This document shows positions 1 to 7,351 of a stretch of 24,634 nucleotides of DNA, in pieces (position 1 is the first letter of the stretch; each line of letters starts with the position of its first letter). Origin of the DNA: Thermoplasmata archaeon (GTDB lineage Archaea; Thermoplasmatota; Thermoplasmata; Thermoplasmatales; Thermoplasmataceae). The DNA lies in the NCBI GenBank assembly GCA_021801305.1, contig JAJYYD010000104.1:1-24634 (forward strand), read 5' to 3'. The position numbers and the translations under genes are program-made. The notes beneath the pieces were generated by a model. It was not told the origin of the DNA, ran no database searches, and saw nothing but the letters and a program-made list of their open reading frames with translations.

Positions 1-118
1 TGAAAAATTTGCAATGCCAATACTCACCGTGACCGAGTTCCAGATGCTGTTTTCCAGGAAACCTCCCAGAAGGTATGTCATGGACGAGATCGTGGCCGTA
101 GATGAAATCAGGGCTTAG
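1..118 (+). CDS. C-terminal fragment of an unidentified protein (5' end outside window)
   Basis: A reading frame is open from base 2 to a TAG at 116-118 and gives 38 residues ending in VAVDEIRA. The composition is protein-like, with several Arg/Lys pairs, mixed hydrophobic residues and no low complexity. The frame enters from the left edge with no stop, so this should be the 3' end of a longer plus-strand gene. Its stop codon overlaps the stop region of the convergent minus-strand methylthiotransferase by four bases, a tail-to-tail arrangement common in compact archaeal genomes. I do not recognise the family from this short tail. It could also be a chance open frame, but the exact tail-to-tail fit favours a real gene end. 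Confidence 0.5.
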   Translation, partial: EKFAMPILTVTEFQMLFSRKPPRRYVMDEIVAVDEIRA

Positions 119-1320
119 AGAACCTTGCCAATCAGGTAGGTGGAACCGGTGTCCACGATCTCTGCATTTACCCTGTCATAAAGTTTCTGTTCACCTGTCA
201 CAACAACAGACCTGTATGCATTGTCCCTGCCAACCAGGGTATTGTTCTTTCCCTTTTCAGTAATAATCAGCGGTTCTACTTTTCCCACAATGGATGCAAG
301 CTTTTCCTGAAGAATCTCCCTGTGCATCTCCGTATAAGTTTTGGTCCATTCCTTCACAAGATTTGTCTCAGGGGTTCTGCTGCTGAAATCGGCTGTATAG
401 GGTCTCGGGGAAAAGCGTGTTATGTTTATTATGTCCGGCCTGGTTTTCTCTATGAGTTTTACAGTATTTTCAAAGGACTCATTGTCCTCGTCATGGTATC
501 CTGATATTATGTCCGTGGAGAGAGTTGAATCAGGGAAATTTTCCCTGAACCTGGATCTTATGGTGAGGAAATCCCTAGCTGAATACTCCCTGTTCATTAG
601 TTCAAGAATCCTGTCGTCACCGCTCTGCACAGGCACATGGAGAAATTTGAAAACTTTGGGATTTTTCATGGAATCCATGAGCGGATCAAGTATAGTTCCG
701 GTGTTCTTTGGTTCCATCATCCCAATCCTGATCATGAAATCCTGATCAATGGAGGTTATGTCATTGACCAGGGAGGGAAGTCCGGTTCCCAGGTCCTTGC
801 CATATGCCGCAGTATCCAGGGAGCTGATCCTTACCTCCCTGATGCCCCGGTCAAGCTGGATTTTGACCTGGTTCACTATTTTCTCCGGTTTCCTGGATAC
901 CAGTTTTCCCCTGGCAATCCTGGAAATGCAGTAGTTGCAGCTGCCTGTGCATCCCTGATTTATGGGTATACCGTCAAATATTGAGGGTTCCCTGATTTCA
1001 ATGTCATCCAGTTTTCCGGTGTAGAAGGAACGCATCTCCCTGGGGGTGATCATCTCTATGGAATCAGATGCGATCTGGTTGCCTGTCACAGTGGGCAGGC
1101 ATCCCAGAACCTTGACCTTTGACTTCGAGGACAGATCATCAATGCGGTTCAGCATCTTTTCCTCGGTATGCTTTATGACAACGCATGTGCCGATGACACT
1201 TATATCTGCATCCTCAGGCCTCTGCACAATGCTGTCCCCGTCCCTCATCATGCCATTGACATAAAGGGCAGATTCTGACTTTGAAAGTGTGCATCCGTAA
1301 GATTCAAAATATATCTTCAT
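115..1320 (-). CDS. tRNA (t6A37)-methylthiotransferase, archaeal MtaB/CDKAL1-like radical SAM enzyme
   Basis: The 401-residue protein has the MiaB/MtaB layout. The N-terminal MTTase domain carries three Cys for an auxiliary [4Fe-4S] cluster (C10 in ESYGC, C46 in GTC, C74 in LGC). A radical SAM domain follows with the CxxxCxxC motif at C124, C128 and C131. The C-terminal 55 residues or so form a TRAM-type RNA-binding domain. By family knowledge it converts N6-threonylcarbamoyladenosine at tRNA position 37 to its 2-methylthio derivative (ms2t6A), using SAM both as radical source and methyl donor. The length is typical for the archaeal group. The start is ATG at 1318-1320, with no Shine-Dalgarno and a TATA-like box about 27 bases upstream, so the transcript is probably leaderless. 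The gene stands alone, downstream of the aspartase-like gene on the same strand. MiaB-type i6A specificity is less likely because the closest resemblance is to the archaeal/eukaryotic t6A group. Confidence 0.92.
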   Translation of the reverse strand: MKIYFESYGCTLSKSESALYVNGMMRDGDSIVQRPEDADISVIGTCVVIKHTEEKMLNRIDDLSSKSKVKVLGCLPTVTGNQIASDSIEMITPREMRSFYTGKLDDIEIREPSIFDGIPINQGCTGSCNYCISRIARGKLVSRKPEKIVNQVKIQLDRGIREVRISSLDTAAYGKDLGTGLPSLVNDITSIDQDFMIRIGMMEPKNTGTILDPLMDSMKNPKVFKFLHVPVQSGDDRILELMNREYSARDFLTIRSRFRENFPDSTLSTDIISGYHDEDNESFENTVKLIEKTRPDIINITRFSPRPYTADFSSRTPETNLVKEWTKTYTEMHREILQEKLASIVGKVEPLIITEKGKNNTLVGRDNAYRSVVVTGEQKLYDRVNAEIVDTGSTYLIGKVL

Positions 1321-1342
1321 CCTTACGGGTTTATATAAGAAT

Positions 1343-1351
1343 CATATTTTA
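1343..1351 (-). promoter_or_regulatory. TATA-like box for the methylthiotransferase gene
   Basis: Read on the minus strand this is TAAAATATG, centred about 27 bases before the ATG at 1320. That is the spacing expected of a leaderless archaeal transcript. A closer A/T-rich box (1331-1338) is too near the start codon to place a transcript start upstream of it. Confidence 0.45.
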
Positions 1352-1360
1352 TCTTTTTTT

Positions 1361-1380
1361 AGGAGTTTAAAAAAATAATA
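1361..1380 (-). terminator. T-rich stretch downstream of the aspartase-like gene
   Basis: On the minus strand the 20 bases read TATTATTTTTTTAAACTCCT, starting 20 bases after the stop codon of the aspartase-like gene. Archaeal termination generally occurs at such T-tracts without a hairpin. The call rests on composition and position only. Confidence 0.35.
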
Positions 1381-1400
1381 TTGGGAAATGGCTTTACGGA

Positions 1401-2780
1401 TCAGGATTTTCCTGGAATTCCGCTGGCCATTATCTTCATGAACTGTTCTTCCGTGACCTTTCCGGTTGCAAGTGTCAGTTCCTTTATGGATTTGCCTGTT
1501 TGCAGGGCCTCCCTGACAATCTTTGCAACGTTGTCATAGCCCAGGTAGGGATTCAAGAGTGCTGCTGATCCGAAACTCTTGGAAAGATGCTCTTTGCAAA
1601 CATCCTCGTTCGCAAGGAGTCCGTCTATAAGTTTTGTCCTGAACATCTCCATCCCGTGGGTCATGAGGTCAATGGACCTGGTCAGTTCAAAGTCTATGTG
1701 GGGCATCATTACGTTGAGTTCAAACTGGCCGGCCTGAACTGAAAGGTTCAGGGCCTGCTGCGCCCCTATGACTGAATGGCATATCATGTTCATTGCCTCG
1801 GCTATTGAAGGATTGACCTTTCCGGGCATTATTGATGATCCCTGCTGGACAGCAGGTATGGTGATCTCATGTATTCCTGTTCCAGGCCCTGAATAACTCA
1901 GCCTTATGTCGTTTGCCATCTTGGTTATGTCAAGGGCAAGATTTGCAACTCCGTTCATCATCCTTGAGAAATCGGTCATGAATTCCATTATGCCCGGGAG
2001 ATTATGGCTCTCCCTGAACTTCATTCCGGTGATCTTCGAAATTTCAGCCACCACATTTTTCTGGTAGTCAGGCGCAGTATTGATTCCTGTTCCCACTGCA
2101 GTGCCTCCTATGTTCAGTTCCAGTATGTAATCCAGTGCCATTTCCAGCTCCTTCAGATCTTTCTCAAGTGTGTATGCATAGGCACTCATCTCTATGCCAA
2201 GCGTAATGGGGGCCGCATCCTGGAGATGTGTCCTTCCAGGCTTTACAGCATCTTCAAATTCCTTTGCCTTCTTTTTCAGGGATTCTATAAGTTTCTTCAA
2301 CTGTGAAAAAAGTTCAGGTGATTTCCTTGCCACTGTCATCCTGATCATTGTGGGATAGACATCGTTTGTAGACTGGCTCATGTTAACGTGATCGTTAGGA
2401 TGTATTGTCCTGTAATCCCCCTTGCTTTTCTTTCCAAGTTCAAGTGCAACGTTTGCAATCACCTCATTTGCATTCATGTTATATGAGGTGCCGGCTCCTG
2501 CCTGGAACTGATCCACAATGAACTGGTCACGGTGTTCTCCATTCATGATGAGATCACATGCCTTCACTATAAGATCCATTTTATCTCTGTCCAGTTTTCC
2601 TCCCTTGTTATTGGCAATTGCAGCAGAACGCTTCAGCGCAACAATTGACCAGATATGATCGAAATCTGCAGTGAGACCCGTGATCTTGAAATTTTCCCTT
2701 GCCCTGTATGTGTTAACTCCATAATACAAGCTGTCATCTATGGTAACGTCTCCAAGAACATCCTTTTCTATCCTGCTCAT
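1401..2780 (-). CDS. aspartate ammonia-lyase-like enzyme (fumarase/aspartase superfamily)
   Basis: The 459-residue protein has full family length and all three conserved regions: GAGTSxNMN at 95-102, the HPNDHVNxSQSTND block at 127-140 with GRTHLQDA at 182-189, and the GSSIMPGKVNP catalytic loop at 314-324. The loop serine is the expected catalytic base. The superfamily cleaves an amine or water from a substituted succinate to give fumarate. SQSTND and GAGTS (instead of SQSSND and GSGTQ of class II fumarases) favour aspartase, which converts L-aspartate to fumarate and ammonia. Class II fumarase is the main alternative. Translation starts at ATG 2778-2780 with a TATA-like box 23-24 bases upstream and no Shine-Dalgarno, so it is probably leaderless and monocistronic. 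With the nearby peptide importer, a role in amino-acid breakdown is plausible but inferred. Confidence 0.85.
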   Translation of the reverse strand: MSRIEKDVLGDVTIDDSLYYGVNTYRARENFKITGLTADFDHIWSIVALKRSAAIANNKGGKLDRDKMDLIVKACDLIMNGEHRDQFIVDQFQAGAGTSYNMNANEVIANVALELGKKSKGDYRTIHPNDHVNMSQSTNDVYPTMIRMTVARKSPELFSQLKKLIESLKKKAKEFEDAVKPGRTHLQDAAPITLGIEMSAYAYTLEKDLKELEMALDYILELNIGGTAVGTGINTAPDYQKNVVAEISKITGMKFRESHNLPGIMEFMTDFSRMMNGVANLALDITKMANDIRLSYSGPGTGIHEITIPAVQQGSSIMPGKVNPSIAEAMNMICHSVIGAQQALNLSVQAGQFELNVMMPHIDFELTRSIDLMTHGMEMFRTKLIDGLLANEDVCKEHLSKSFGSAALLNPYLGYDNVAKIVREALQTGKSIKELTLATGKVTEEQFMKIMASGIPGKS

Positions 2781-2798
2781 AAACAGTTATCTTAAAAG

Positions 2799-2807
2799 AA
2801 TATAAAT
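2799..2807 (-). promoter_or_regulatory. TATA box for the aspartase-like gene
   Basis: The minus strand reads ATTTATATT, centred about 23 bases before the ATG at 2780. This is a good match to the archaeal TATA consensus at leaderless-promoter spacing. Confidence 0.55.
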
Positions 2808-2905
2808 GGGTTATGAGTAATTGTTAAGAAGGCTTTACAGCGTGATTTTAAATGCATAAAGACTCAGTTAAACAATTATCCGTCCGGGTGTTTTGGCAGA
2901 AATGC

Positions 2906-3352
2906 CTACATTTCAAGCTTAATTTCCCAGTTCATCCTGTCCTGGATTATGTCCGTCTTAAGCCCGCGGCTGTTGATAATTTCGGCCACTTTCCTGGCTT
3001 TTTCCTCCGAGGTGTATTCAAGGTATACTGCATCCAGCCCGAATTTAGGCATAAGCTCCTGATCCGCCAGGATGTCCTGGACAGCCTCCATTCTCTTCAC
3101 GAATACGTCCCTGTCTGCATGGAAGGATCCCTTTTCAATTCTCTGGATGCCGTTCTGGACTATGCCATCATATGCAGTTTTCCTGATTCTAGTGATCCTG
3201 TTTTTTGTGAAATACACGCTGAAACCGCTGGAAAATGAAAGGACAGATCCCACAAGGATAATTACGCCGAAAATGAAACCCCCTCTCTGCAGGAAAAGAA
3301 ATACAGAAAGCGCAAGTAAAATAACTCCTATAAGTATGGTTGTAATCTTCAT
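2906..3352 (-). CDS. hypothetical membrane protein, two N-terminal helices and a soluble tail
   Basis: The 148-residue ORF begins with two hydrophobic segments (about 3-21 and 26-44) separated by a short QRGG turn. A basic stretch (TKNRITRIRKTA) follows, then a charged soluble region of about 90 residues ending in a mixed alpha/beta pattern. By the positive-inside rule the tail should be cytosolic. No motif or family is recognised. Codon use resembles the neighbours, with many ATA and AGG codons, and the reverse-strand ORFs over it look like shadows. A TATA-like stretch lies about 24 bases before the ATG at 3350-3352. The gene lies head-to-head with the oxidoreductase operon and shares a 243-base divergent intergenic region with it. 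The function is unknown. Confidence 0.72.
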   Translation of the reverse strand: MKITTILIGVILLALSVFLFLQRGGFIFGVIILVGSVLSFSSGFSVYFTKNRITRIRKTAYDGIVQNGIQRIEKGSFHADRDVFVKRMEAVQDILADQELMPKFGLDAVYLEYTSEEKARKVAEIINSRGLKTDIIQDRMNWEIKLEM

Positions 3353-3370
3353 CGGGCTTAACTATATTGT

Positions 3371-3380
3371 AATATACTTT
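3371..3380 (-). promoter_or_regulatory. TATA-like box for the small membrane protein
   Basis: The minus strand reads AAAGTATATT, centred about 24 bases before the ATG at 3352. It sits in the divergent intergenic region shared with the plus-strand oxidoreductase operon. Confidence 0.4.
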
Positions 3381-3553
3381 GATAAGTTTTTCCTTATAAA
3401 TTTAATGCGTTTTATCTTTATAAAACCGGGATGGGGAATCGTAATTTTCCATGTTTATGTGGTGCAATACTGGTTATAATGCACTTTCAAACAGGATCAG
3501 CAATGGTCAAATGGTATTCTGTATTTTATTGTCACTAACAATGACTCAATCTG

Positions 3554-3560
3554 CATAAAG
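3554..3560 (+). promoter_or_regulatory. weak TATA-like box before the 2-oxoacid oxidoreductase operon
   Basis: CATAAAG is centred about 39 bases before the ATG at 3596, which would give a short leader of about 13 bases. The same box lies too close to the in-frame GTG at 3575 to serve it, and this is one reason for preferring the ATG. Stronger A/T boxes exist further upstream (around 3393-3401 and 3416-3424), so a longer leader is possible. Confidence 0.3.
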
Positions 3561-3595
3561 ATTAATAGAATTTAGTGATTAACTACCCGGTAAAA

Positions 3596-5338
3596 ATGAA
3601 AAATGATGAAGTCATTATCAGAGTAGGGGGAGCAGCAGGGGACGGTGTCCAGTCTGCAGGTCTCATACTTGCAAGAGTTTTTTCCAGAAGTGGAATGCAC
3701 GTAAACACCTACAATTATTATCAGAGTATTATCAGGGGAGGACAGAGCTGGTACCAGATAAGGGCTTCCCACAGGGAAGTAAGATCCCAGGGAGACGGGC
3801 TGGATGTCCTGATTGCACTTAACAAGGACGCCCTTGAGAGGCATACCAATCCAAAAATTAACGAGGGTGGAGCATCACCTCTTCCCAAGGAGGGAGTGGC
3901 AATAATGGACAGTTCCATGACAGGCTACAAGGAGTTTGATGTTGACTATACTCCTGTTCCACTTGGTGAAATAGCCTTGAAATACAGCAAGAACACTCTC
4001 CTGAAGAATACAGTGGCCATCGGTGCAGCAATGGGCAGCCTGCAAATGAATTTCGATATACTGGCTGACGTTATCCGTGACCAGTTCGGGAAGAAGGGGG
4101 ATATCGCTGAGCAGAACGTTAAGGCTGCAAAGGAAGGCTACGATTATTATTCACAGAAATACAAGAAGATAAAGAAGGATCTCAAGGTAAGCAACGAGAA
4201 GAGATACCTTATAGCAGGAGGAGAAGCTGCTGGACTTGGTGCAGCAACAGGGGGCCTGAAAATGTACTTCGGCTATCCAATGACTCCTGCATCATCAATT
4301 CTTCACTTTCTGGCTGAACACTCAACACAATACGGTGTATTTGTCAAGATAACTGAAGATGAGATTTCAGCAATCAACATGGCCATAGGAGCAAACTATG
4401 CAGGTGTAAGGGCTATGACAGGATCTTCTGGCGGAGGATTTTCCCTGATGACCGAGGCACTGGGAATGGCTGGCATGGTCGAAGTTCCTCTGGTGGTTTA
4501 TGAGGCACAGAGGGCTGGTCCTTCAACAGGTCTGCCTACCAAGACAGAACAGGGGGATCTTATGCAGGTCATAGGTGCATCACAGGGGGACTATCCCAAG
4601 GTAATACTGGCCCCAAGAAACATTGAGGAACTATTCCATCTTACAAGAGAGGCTCTCAACATAGCCGAGAGATACCAGATGCCTGTCATACTGATGGTTG
4701 ATCTGTATCTGGCCGAGCATTACGAAACAATCTCGAAACCGGACCTTGAATTCAAGATTGACCATGGCAAAAGAGCCCAGGATAACCAGAAGGATTACAG
4801 GAGATATGCCTACAGCGAGGATGGCATATCCGCAAGAGCAATTCCGGGCCAGCCTGGACTCATGCATAACGAGGATTCTGATGAGCACAATGAATTCGGT
4901 GATGTTGTGAGTGACGCCGAAACTGACCCAACGCTCAGGACACTATCCATGGAGAAGAGGATGAAGAAGATGGAGACATACGCAAAGGAGATACCTCCAA
5001 CACCGACATACAGAGCAGATGATGCTGAGTACATGGTTGTACAGTGGGGATCTACACAGGGCGCAGTAGAGGAGGCCATAGACATACTCAGGGAGAAAGG
5101 TCTTAAGGTCGGAGGACTCGAGATATTCCACATACATCCTCTCAACAGGGATATTGAAAAGAAGCTCAGCGGGAGAAAGAAGATAATCGTGGTGGAAAAC
5201 AACTTTTCAGGGCAGCTGAACAGGTTGTTAAAGTCTGAATTTTCAATAAAAACTGAATTAATTACCAAATACGACGGGGAGAGTTTTTACCCGGAAGCAC
5301 TGTCAAAAGAGATAGAAAAGAAGATAGGGGGAAATTAA
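3596..5338 (+). CDS. 2-oxoacid:ferredoxin oxidoreductase, fused gamma/alpha subunit
   Basis: The protein has 580 residues from the ATG at 3596; an in-frame GTG at 3575 would add seven. The N-terminal 190 residues are the gamma domain, with the glycine-rich GGAAGDGVQSAG near residues 11-22. The alpha domain follows, with a YPMTP motif at 227-231 corresponding to the YPITP motif of archaeal enzymes, then RAGPSTGLPTKTEQGDL and a C-terminal domain II-like region. With the beta subunit it oxidatively decarboxylates a 2-oxoacid to its acyl-CoA and passes electrons to ferredoxin in the cytosol. Fused gamma/alpha plus a separate beta is the layout of the broad-specificity archaeal enzymes of aerobic thermoacidophiles. 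There is no separate delta ferredoxin subunit in the window. The preferred substrate (pyruvate, 2-oxoglutarate or branched 2-oxoacids) cannot be read from the sequence. It is followed after one base by the beta gene, in one operon. Confidence 0.93.
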   Translation: MKNDEVIIRVGGAAGDGVQSAGLILARVFSRSGMHVNTYNYYQSIIRGGQSWYQIRASHREVRSQGDGLDVLIALNKDALERHTNPKINEGGASPLPKEGVAIMDSSMTGYKEFDVDYTPVPLGEIALKYSKNTLLKNTVAIGAAMGSLQMNFDILADVIRDQFGKKGDIAEQNVKAAKEGYDYYSQKYKKIKKDLKVSNEKRYLIAGGEAAGLGAATGGLKMYFGYPMTPASSILHFLAEHSTQYGVFVKITEDEISAINMAIGANYAGVRAMTGSSGGGFSLMTEALGMAGMVEVPLVVYEAQRAGPSTGLPTKTEQGDLMQVIGASQGDYPKVILAPRNIEELFHLTREALNIAERYQMPVILMVDLYLAEHYETISKPDLEFKIDHGKRAQDNQKDYRRYAYSEDGISARAIPGQPGLMHNEDSDEHNEFGDVVSDAETDPTLRTLSMEKRMKKMETYAKEIPPTPTYRADDAEYMVVQWGSTQGAVEEAIDILREKGLKVGGLEIFHIHPLNRDIEKKLSGRKKIIVVENNFSGQLNRLLKSEFSIKTELITKYDGESFYPEALSKEIEKKIGGN

Positions 5339-5339
5339 A

Positions 5340-6188
5340 ATGGTTACAATAGCTGATTATAAAGGAAAGGTAAAACCAGACTGGTGCCCCGGCTGTGGGA
5401 ATTTTGCACAGCTTTCGGCAATTTCAATGGTTCTGGCAAATATGGGGATAGAGCCAAAGGATGCTGTAATAGCGTCAGGTATAGGATGTTCAAGCAACAT
5501 GCCTGAATTCATCAATACATACGGGTTCCACGGACTGCATGGAAGACTCATACCGGTTGCCTCTGCAATAAAGTGGGCAAACCCCAAGCTGACCGTGATA
5601 GGGTATGGCGGAGACGGGGATGGTTTCTTCGAGGGAACACAGCACTTTTACCATGCTGCAAAGAGAAACATAGATATAACATACATTGTGTCAGATAACC
5701 AGGTGTTCGGGCTTACCACGGGGCAGGCTTCTCCAACTGCAGCAATGGGAATGAAGACAAAAAGTACACCAAATGGAAATATAGAGAAGCCGCTTAACCC
5801 GCTTGATTTTGCACTTGCAGCTGGAGCCACATTTGTTGCCAGGGCCTTTTCAGGGGATGCAAAACACCTTCAGGAAATGATTAAGCTGGGAATACAGCAC
5901 AAGGGATTTTCGTTCATAGATGTATTCAGCCCATGCGTTACATACAACAAGAATAACTCATACGACTATTTCAGGAGCAGGGTTTACAAGCTCGAGAACA
6001 ACGACAAGAGCGATCTCCTTGGGGCATACAAGCTTGCACAGGAGCTTGGAGACAAAATACCAATAGGTGTTCTTTACCAGAAAGATGAAAAGACTTACGA
6101 GGACTATGATCCAATAATCGCAAACACATCTCTTGTTGAGAGGGAACCTGTTAAGATAACAGAAGAACATCTGGCGGAATTCCTCTGA
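5340..6188 (+). CDS. 2-oxoacid:ferredoxin oxidoreductase, beta subunit
   Basis: The 282-residue protein is the thiamine-diphosphate and Fe-S subunit. Four Cys fit the single [4Fe-4S] cluster of this family: C16 and C19 in WCPGCG, C50 in GIGCSS and C199 in SPCVTYN. The thiamine-diphosphate/Mg site is GDGDGFFEGTQ (91-101) followed by SDNQVFGLTTGQASPT (118-133). The length is normal. A GGGGG run at 5327-5331 is a plausible ribosome-binding site eight bases before the ATG, inside the end of the alpha gene. In several archaeal enzymes the GLTxGQ loop has Lys at the variable position and that residue has been linked to 2-oxoglutarate recognition. Here it is Thr127, so 2-oxoglutarate may not be the main substrate, although this is only an inference. 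The operon ends in a T-tract a few bases later. Confidence 0.94.
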   Translation: MVTIADYKGKVKPDWCPGCGNFAQLSAISMVLANMGIEPKDAVIASGIGCSSNMPEFINTYGFHGLHGRLIPVASAIKWANPKLTVIGYGGDGDGFFEGTQHFYHAAKRNIDITYIVSDNQVFGLTTGQASPTAAMGMKTKSTPNGNIEKPLNPLDFALAAGATFVARAFSGDAKHLQEMIKLGIQHKGFSFIDVFSPCVTYNKNNSYDYFRSRVYKLENNDKSDLLGAYKLAQELGDKIPIGVLYQKDEKTYEDYDPIIANTSLVEREPVKITEEHLAEFL

Positions 6189-6198
6189 ACAAAATCAA

Positions 6199-6210
6199 AT
6201 ATTTTTTTTC
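6199..6210 (+). terminator. T-tract terminator after the oxidoreductase operon
   Basis: A run of eight T (6202-6209) begins 14 bases after the beta-subunit stop codon at 6186-6188. It is a typical archaeal termination signal by composition and position. No convincing hairpin precedes it. Confidence 0.5.
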
Positions 6211-6322
6211 AAACAACTCTTGATTAAGGAAATCCGGAATCTATAAATTTTATTGTTAAATAAAATTTCCACGATTATAAGCAATCTGCCAATCATTTTT
6301 TCGGGAAAAGTTTATTACGCAG

Positions 6323-6330
6323 GTTTATTA
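6323..6330 (+). promoter_or_regulatory. TATA-like box upstream of the DUF929-like gene
   Basis: GTTTATTA is centred about 40 bases before the ATG at 6367, implying a leader of 10-15 bases. A similar TTTATTA occurs 12 bases earlier (6311-6317), so the exact start of transcription is uncertain. Confidence 0.3.
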
Positions 6331-6366
6331 TTTTGAATCATTCAAAAGAGTGCAACGTGAGTCAAG

Positions 6367-7230
6367 ATGAGCAACAGTAAAACAAAAAAAAATAACAAGG
6401 CTAAAACTCCTCCTCCCAAACCACAAACAAAAACCCTTCCAAAAGTGATAGTTATTGTTGTGGGAGTTGTTTTGATAGTTACTGTATTATATTTCGGCGG
6501 TTATATACCACACTTCCATTCCGGCAATACAAATCAACCAAACTTCGTTGCTCCAACAACAATAACATGGGGTTCTTTTACTGAGATAAGCAACCAGAAT
6601 TTTGCAGGACCCGGGCAAGAAAATATTTATTTTGTATCATGGATAGGATGCCCCATAGGCGCTTCCTTATCGTGGTCCCTCAATTACACTTTCTCCCACT
6701 ATCAGGGTGTTACAAATGTCAGGACAGAAGGGCATTATTCTGATCCACATGAAAATGGAAGTGCCGCAAACTTGCCCGGACTTCTTTTCATGGACTCATT
6801 CTCCTATAACCAGAACGGAATCAAGATCTCGTTCTATCCAGTTTACATGTACAACGAAACACTCTTTGGCTATGCCAACAACAATACCCCAATACCAAGC
6901 TCCAATCTTGTCAGCGCAGGTCTTTCCGTAGTCAATTCTTCAGTACCTCCAGGAATATCATCCCTTGTTTACAAATACACAAATCTTGTTGATGTTTCAA
7001 TTTCTCCTTACCAACCTTCCGCTTTCCTCGGCACACCACATCATATGAATACGGTTTTGGTGATAACAGGTGATTTCGGAACTTATATGCTCAACGGTCC
7101 AATATTTTCCCCAACATCGTTAAGCGGTGTAAGCTACCAGACACTTGAAAATGCCCAGAGTAATGGGTTTTCCGGTTATTCCAATATAGCTTCGGCGGCT
7201 TCAGAAATCAATAGTATAATCTCAAAATAA
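6367..7230 (+). CDS. membrane-anchored DUF929-like protein, possible thioredoxin-fold ectodomain
   Basis: The protein has 287 residues. A Lys/Pro-rich cytosolic N-terminus (1-25) is followed by one membrane helix (about 26-46) and an extracytoplasmic domain with several N-x-S/T sequons. The segment IYFVSWIGCPIGASLSW (87-103) and the surrounding pattern resemble DUF929, an archaeal family found in Sulfolobales and Thermoplasmata and thought to be related to thioredoxin-like folds. A CPxC redox motif would be expected in a thiol oxidoreductase. Here it reads CPIG with a single Cys (C95), and I see no other cysteine in the protein, so disulfide exchange by the usual two-Cys mechanism is not possible. 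The gene is flanked by intergenic regions on both sides and appears monocistronic. The family assignment is from memory of motifs and is moderate; the function is unknown. Confidence 0.72.
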   Translation: MSNSKTKKNNKAKTPPPKPQTKTLPKVIVIVVGVVLIVTVLYFGGYIPHFHSGNTNQPNFVAPTTITWGSFTEISNQNFAGPGQENIYFVSWIGCPIGASLSWSLNYTFSHYQGVTNVRTEGHYSDPHENGSAANLPGLLFMDSFSYNQNGIKISFYPVYMYNETLFGYANNNTPIPSSNLVSAGLSVVNSSVPPGISSLVYKYTNLVDVSISPYQPSAFLGTPHHMNTVLVITGDFGTYMLNGPIFSPTSLSGVSYQTLENAQSNGFSGYSNIASAASEINSIISK

Positions 7231-7321
7231 TCCTGCAAAAATAACTGTAAAAAAAGCTTCCAGGTAACTTCAAAGGAAAAATGGAATCCTTAATAAAATC
7301 ATAACGGTTATATCTAAAAAA

Positions 7322-7329
7322 AATTTATC
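7322..7329 (+). promoter_or_regulatory. TATA box for the GNAT gene
   Basis: AATTTATC is centred about 26 bases upstream of the GTG at 7352. That is ideal spacing for a leaderless transcript beginning at the GTG, and it supports this start codon. Confidence 0.5.
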
Positions 7330-7351
7330 TTTAAATCACAGTTTCTCAAAG

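Noticed and set aside
1331..1338. TTATATAA as promoter of the methylthiotransferase
   Set aside because: It is only about 14 bases from the ATG, so transcription would begin inside the gene. The box at 1343-1351 fits better.
3072..3479. 135-codon ORF antisense to the small membrane protein
   Set aside because: It overlaps a gene with a better start, promoter and membrane-protein pattern. Its own translation looks like a reverse-frame shadow.
3431..3538. 35-codon plus-strand ORF in the divergent intergenic region
   Set aside because: The peptide is short with no recognisable pattern, there is no ribosome-binding site and the TATA-like box is too close. It is indistinguishable from chance.
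3575..3595. GTG start seven codons upstream for the oxidoreductase gamma/alpha subunit
   Set aside because: It has no ribosome-binding site and its A/T box is too close. The ATG at 3596 sits just before the conserved IIRVGGAAGDG segment, as in relatives.
4810..5268. 152-codon minus-strand ORF over the oxidoreductase gene
   Set aside because: It lies wholly inside a strongly supported gene. The serine/proline-rich translation is typical of an antisense frame.
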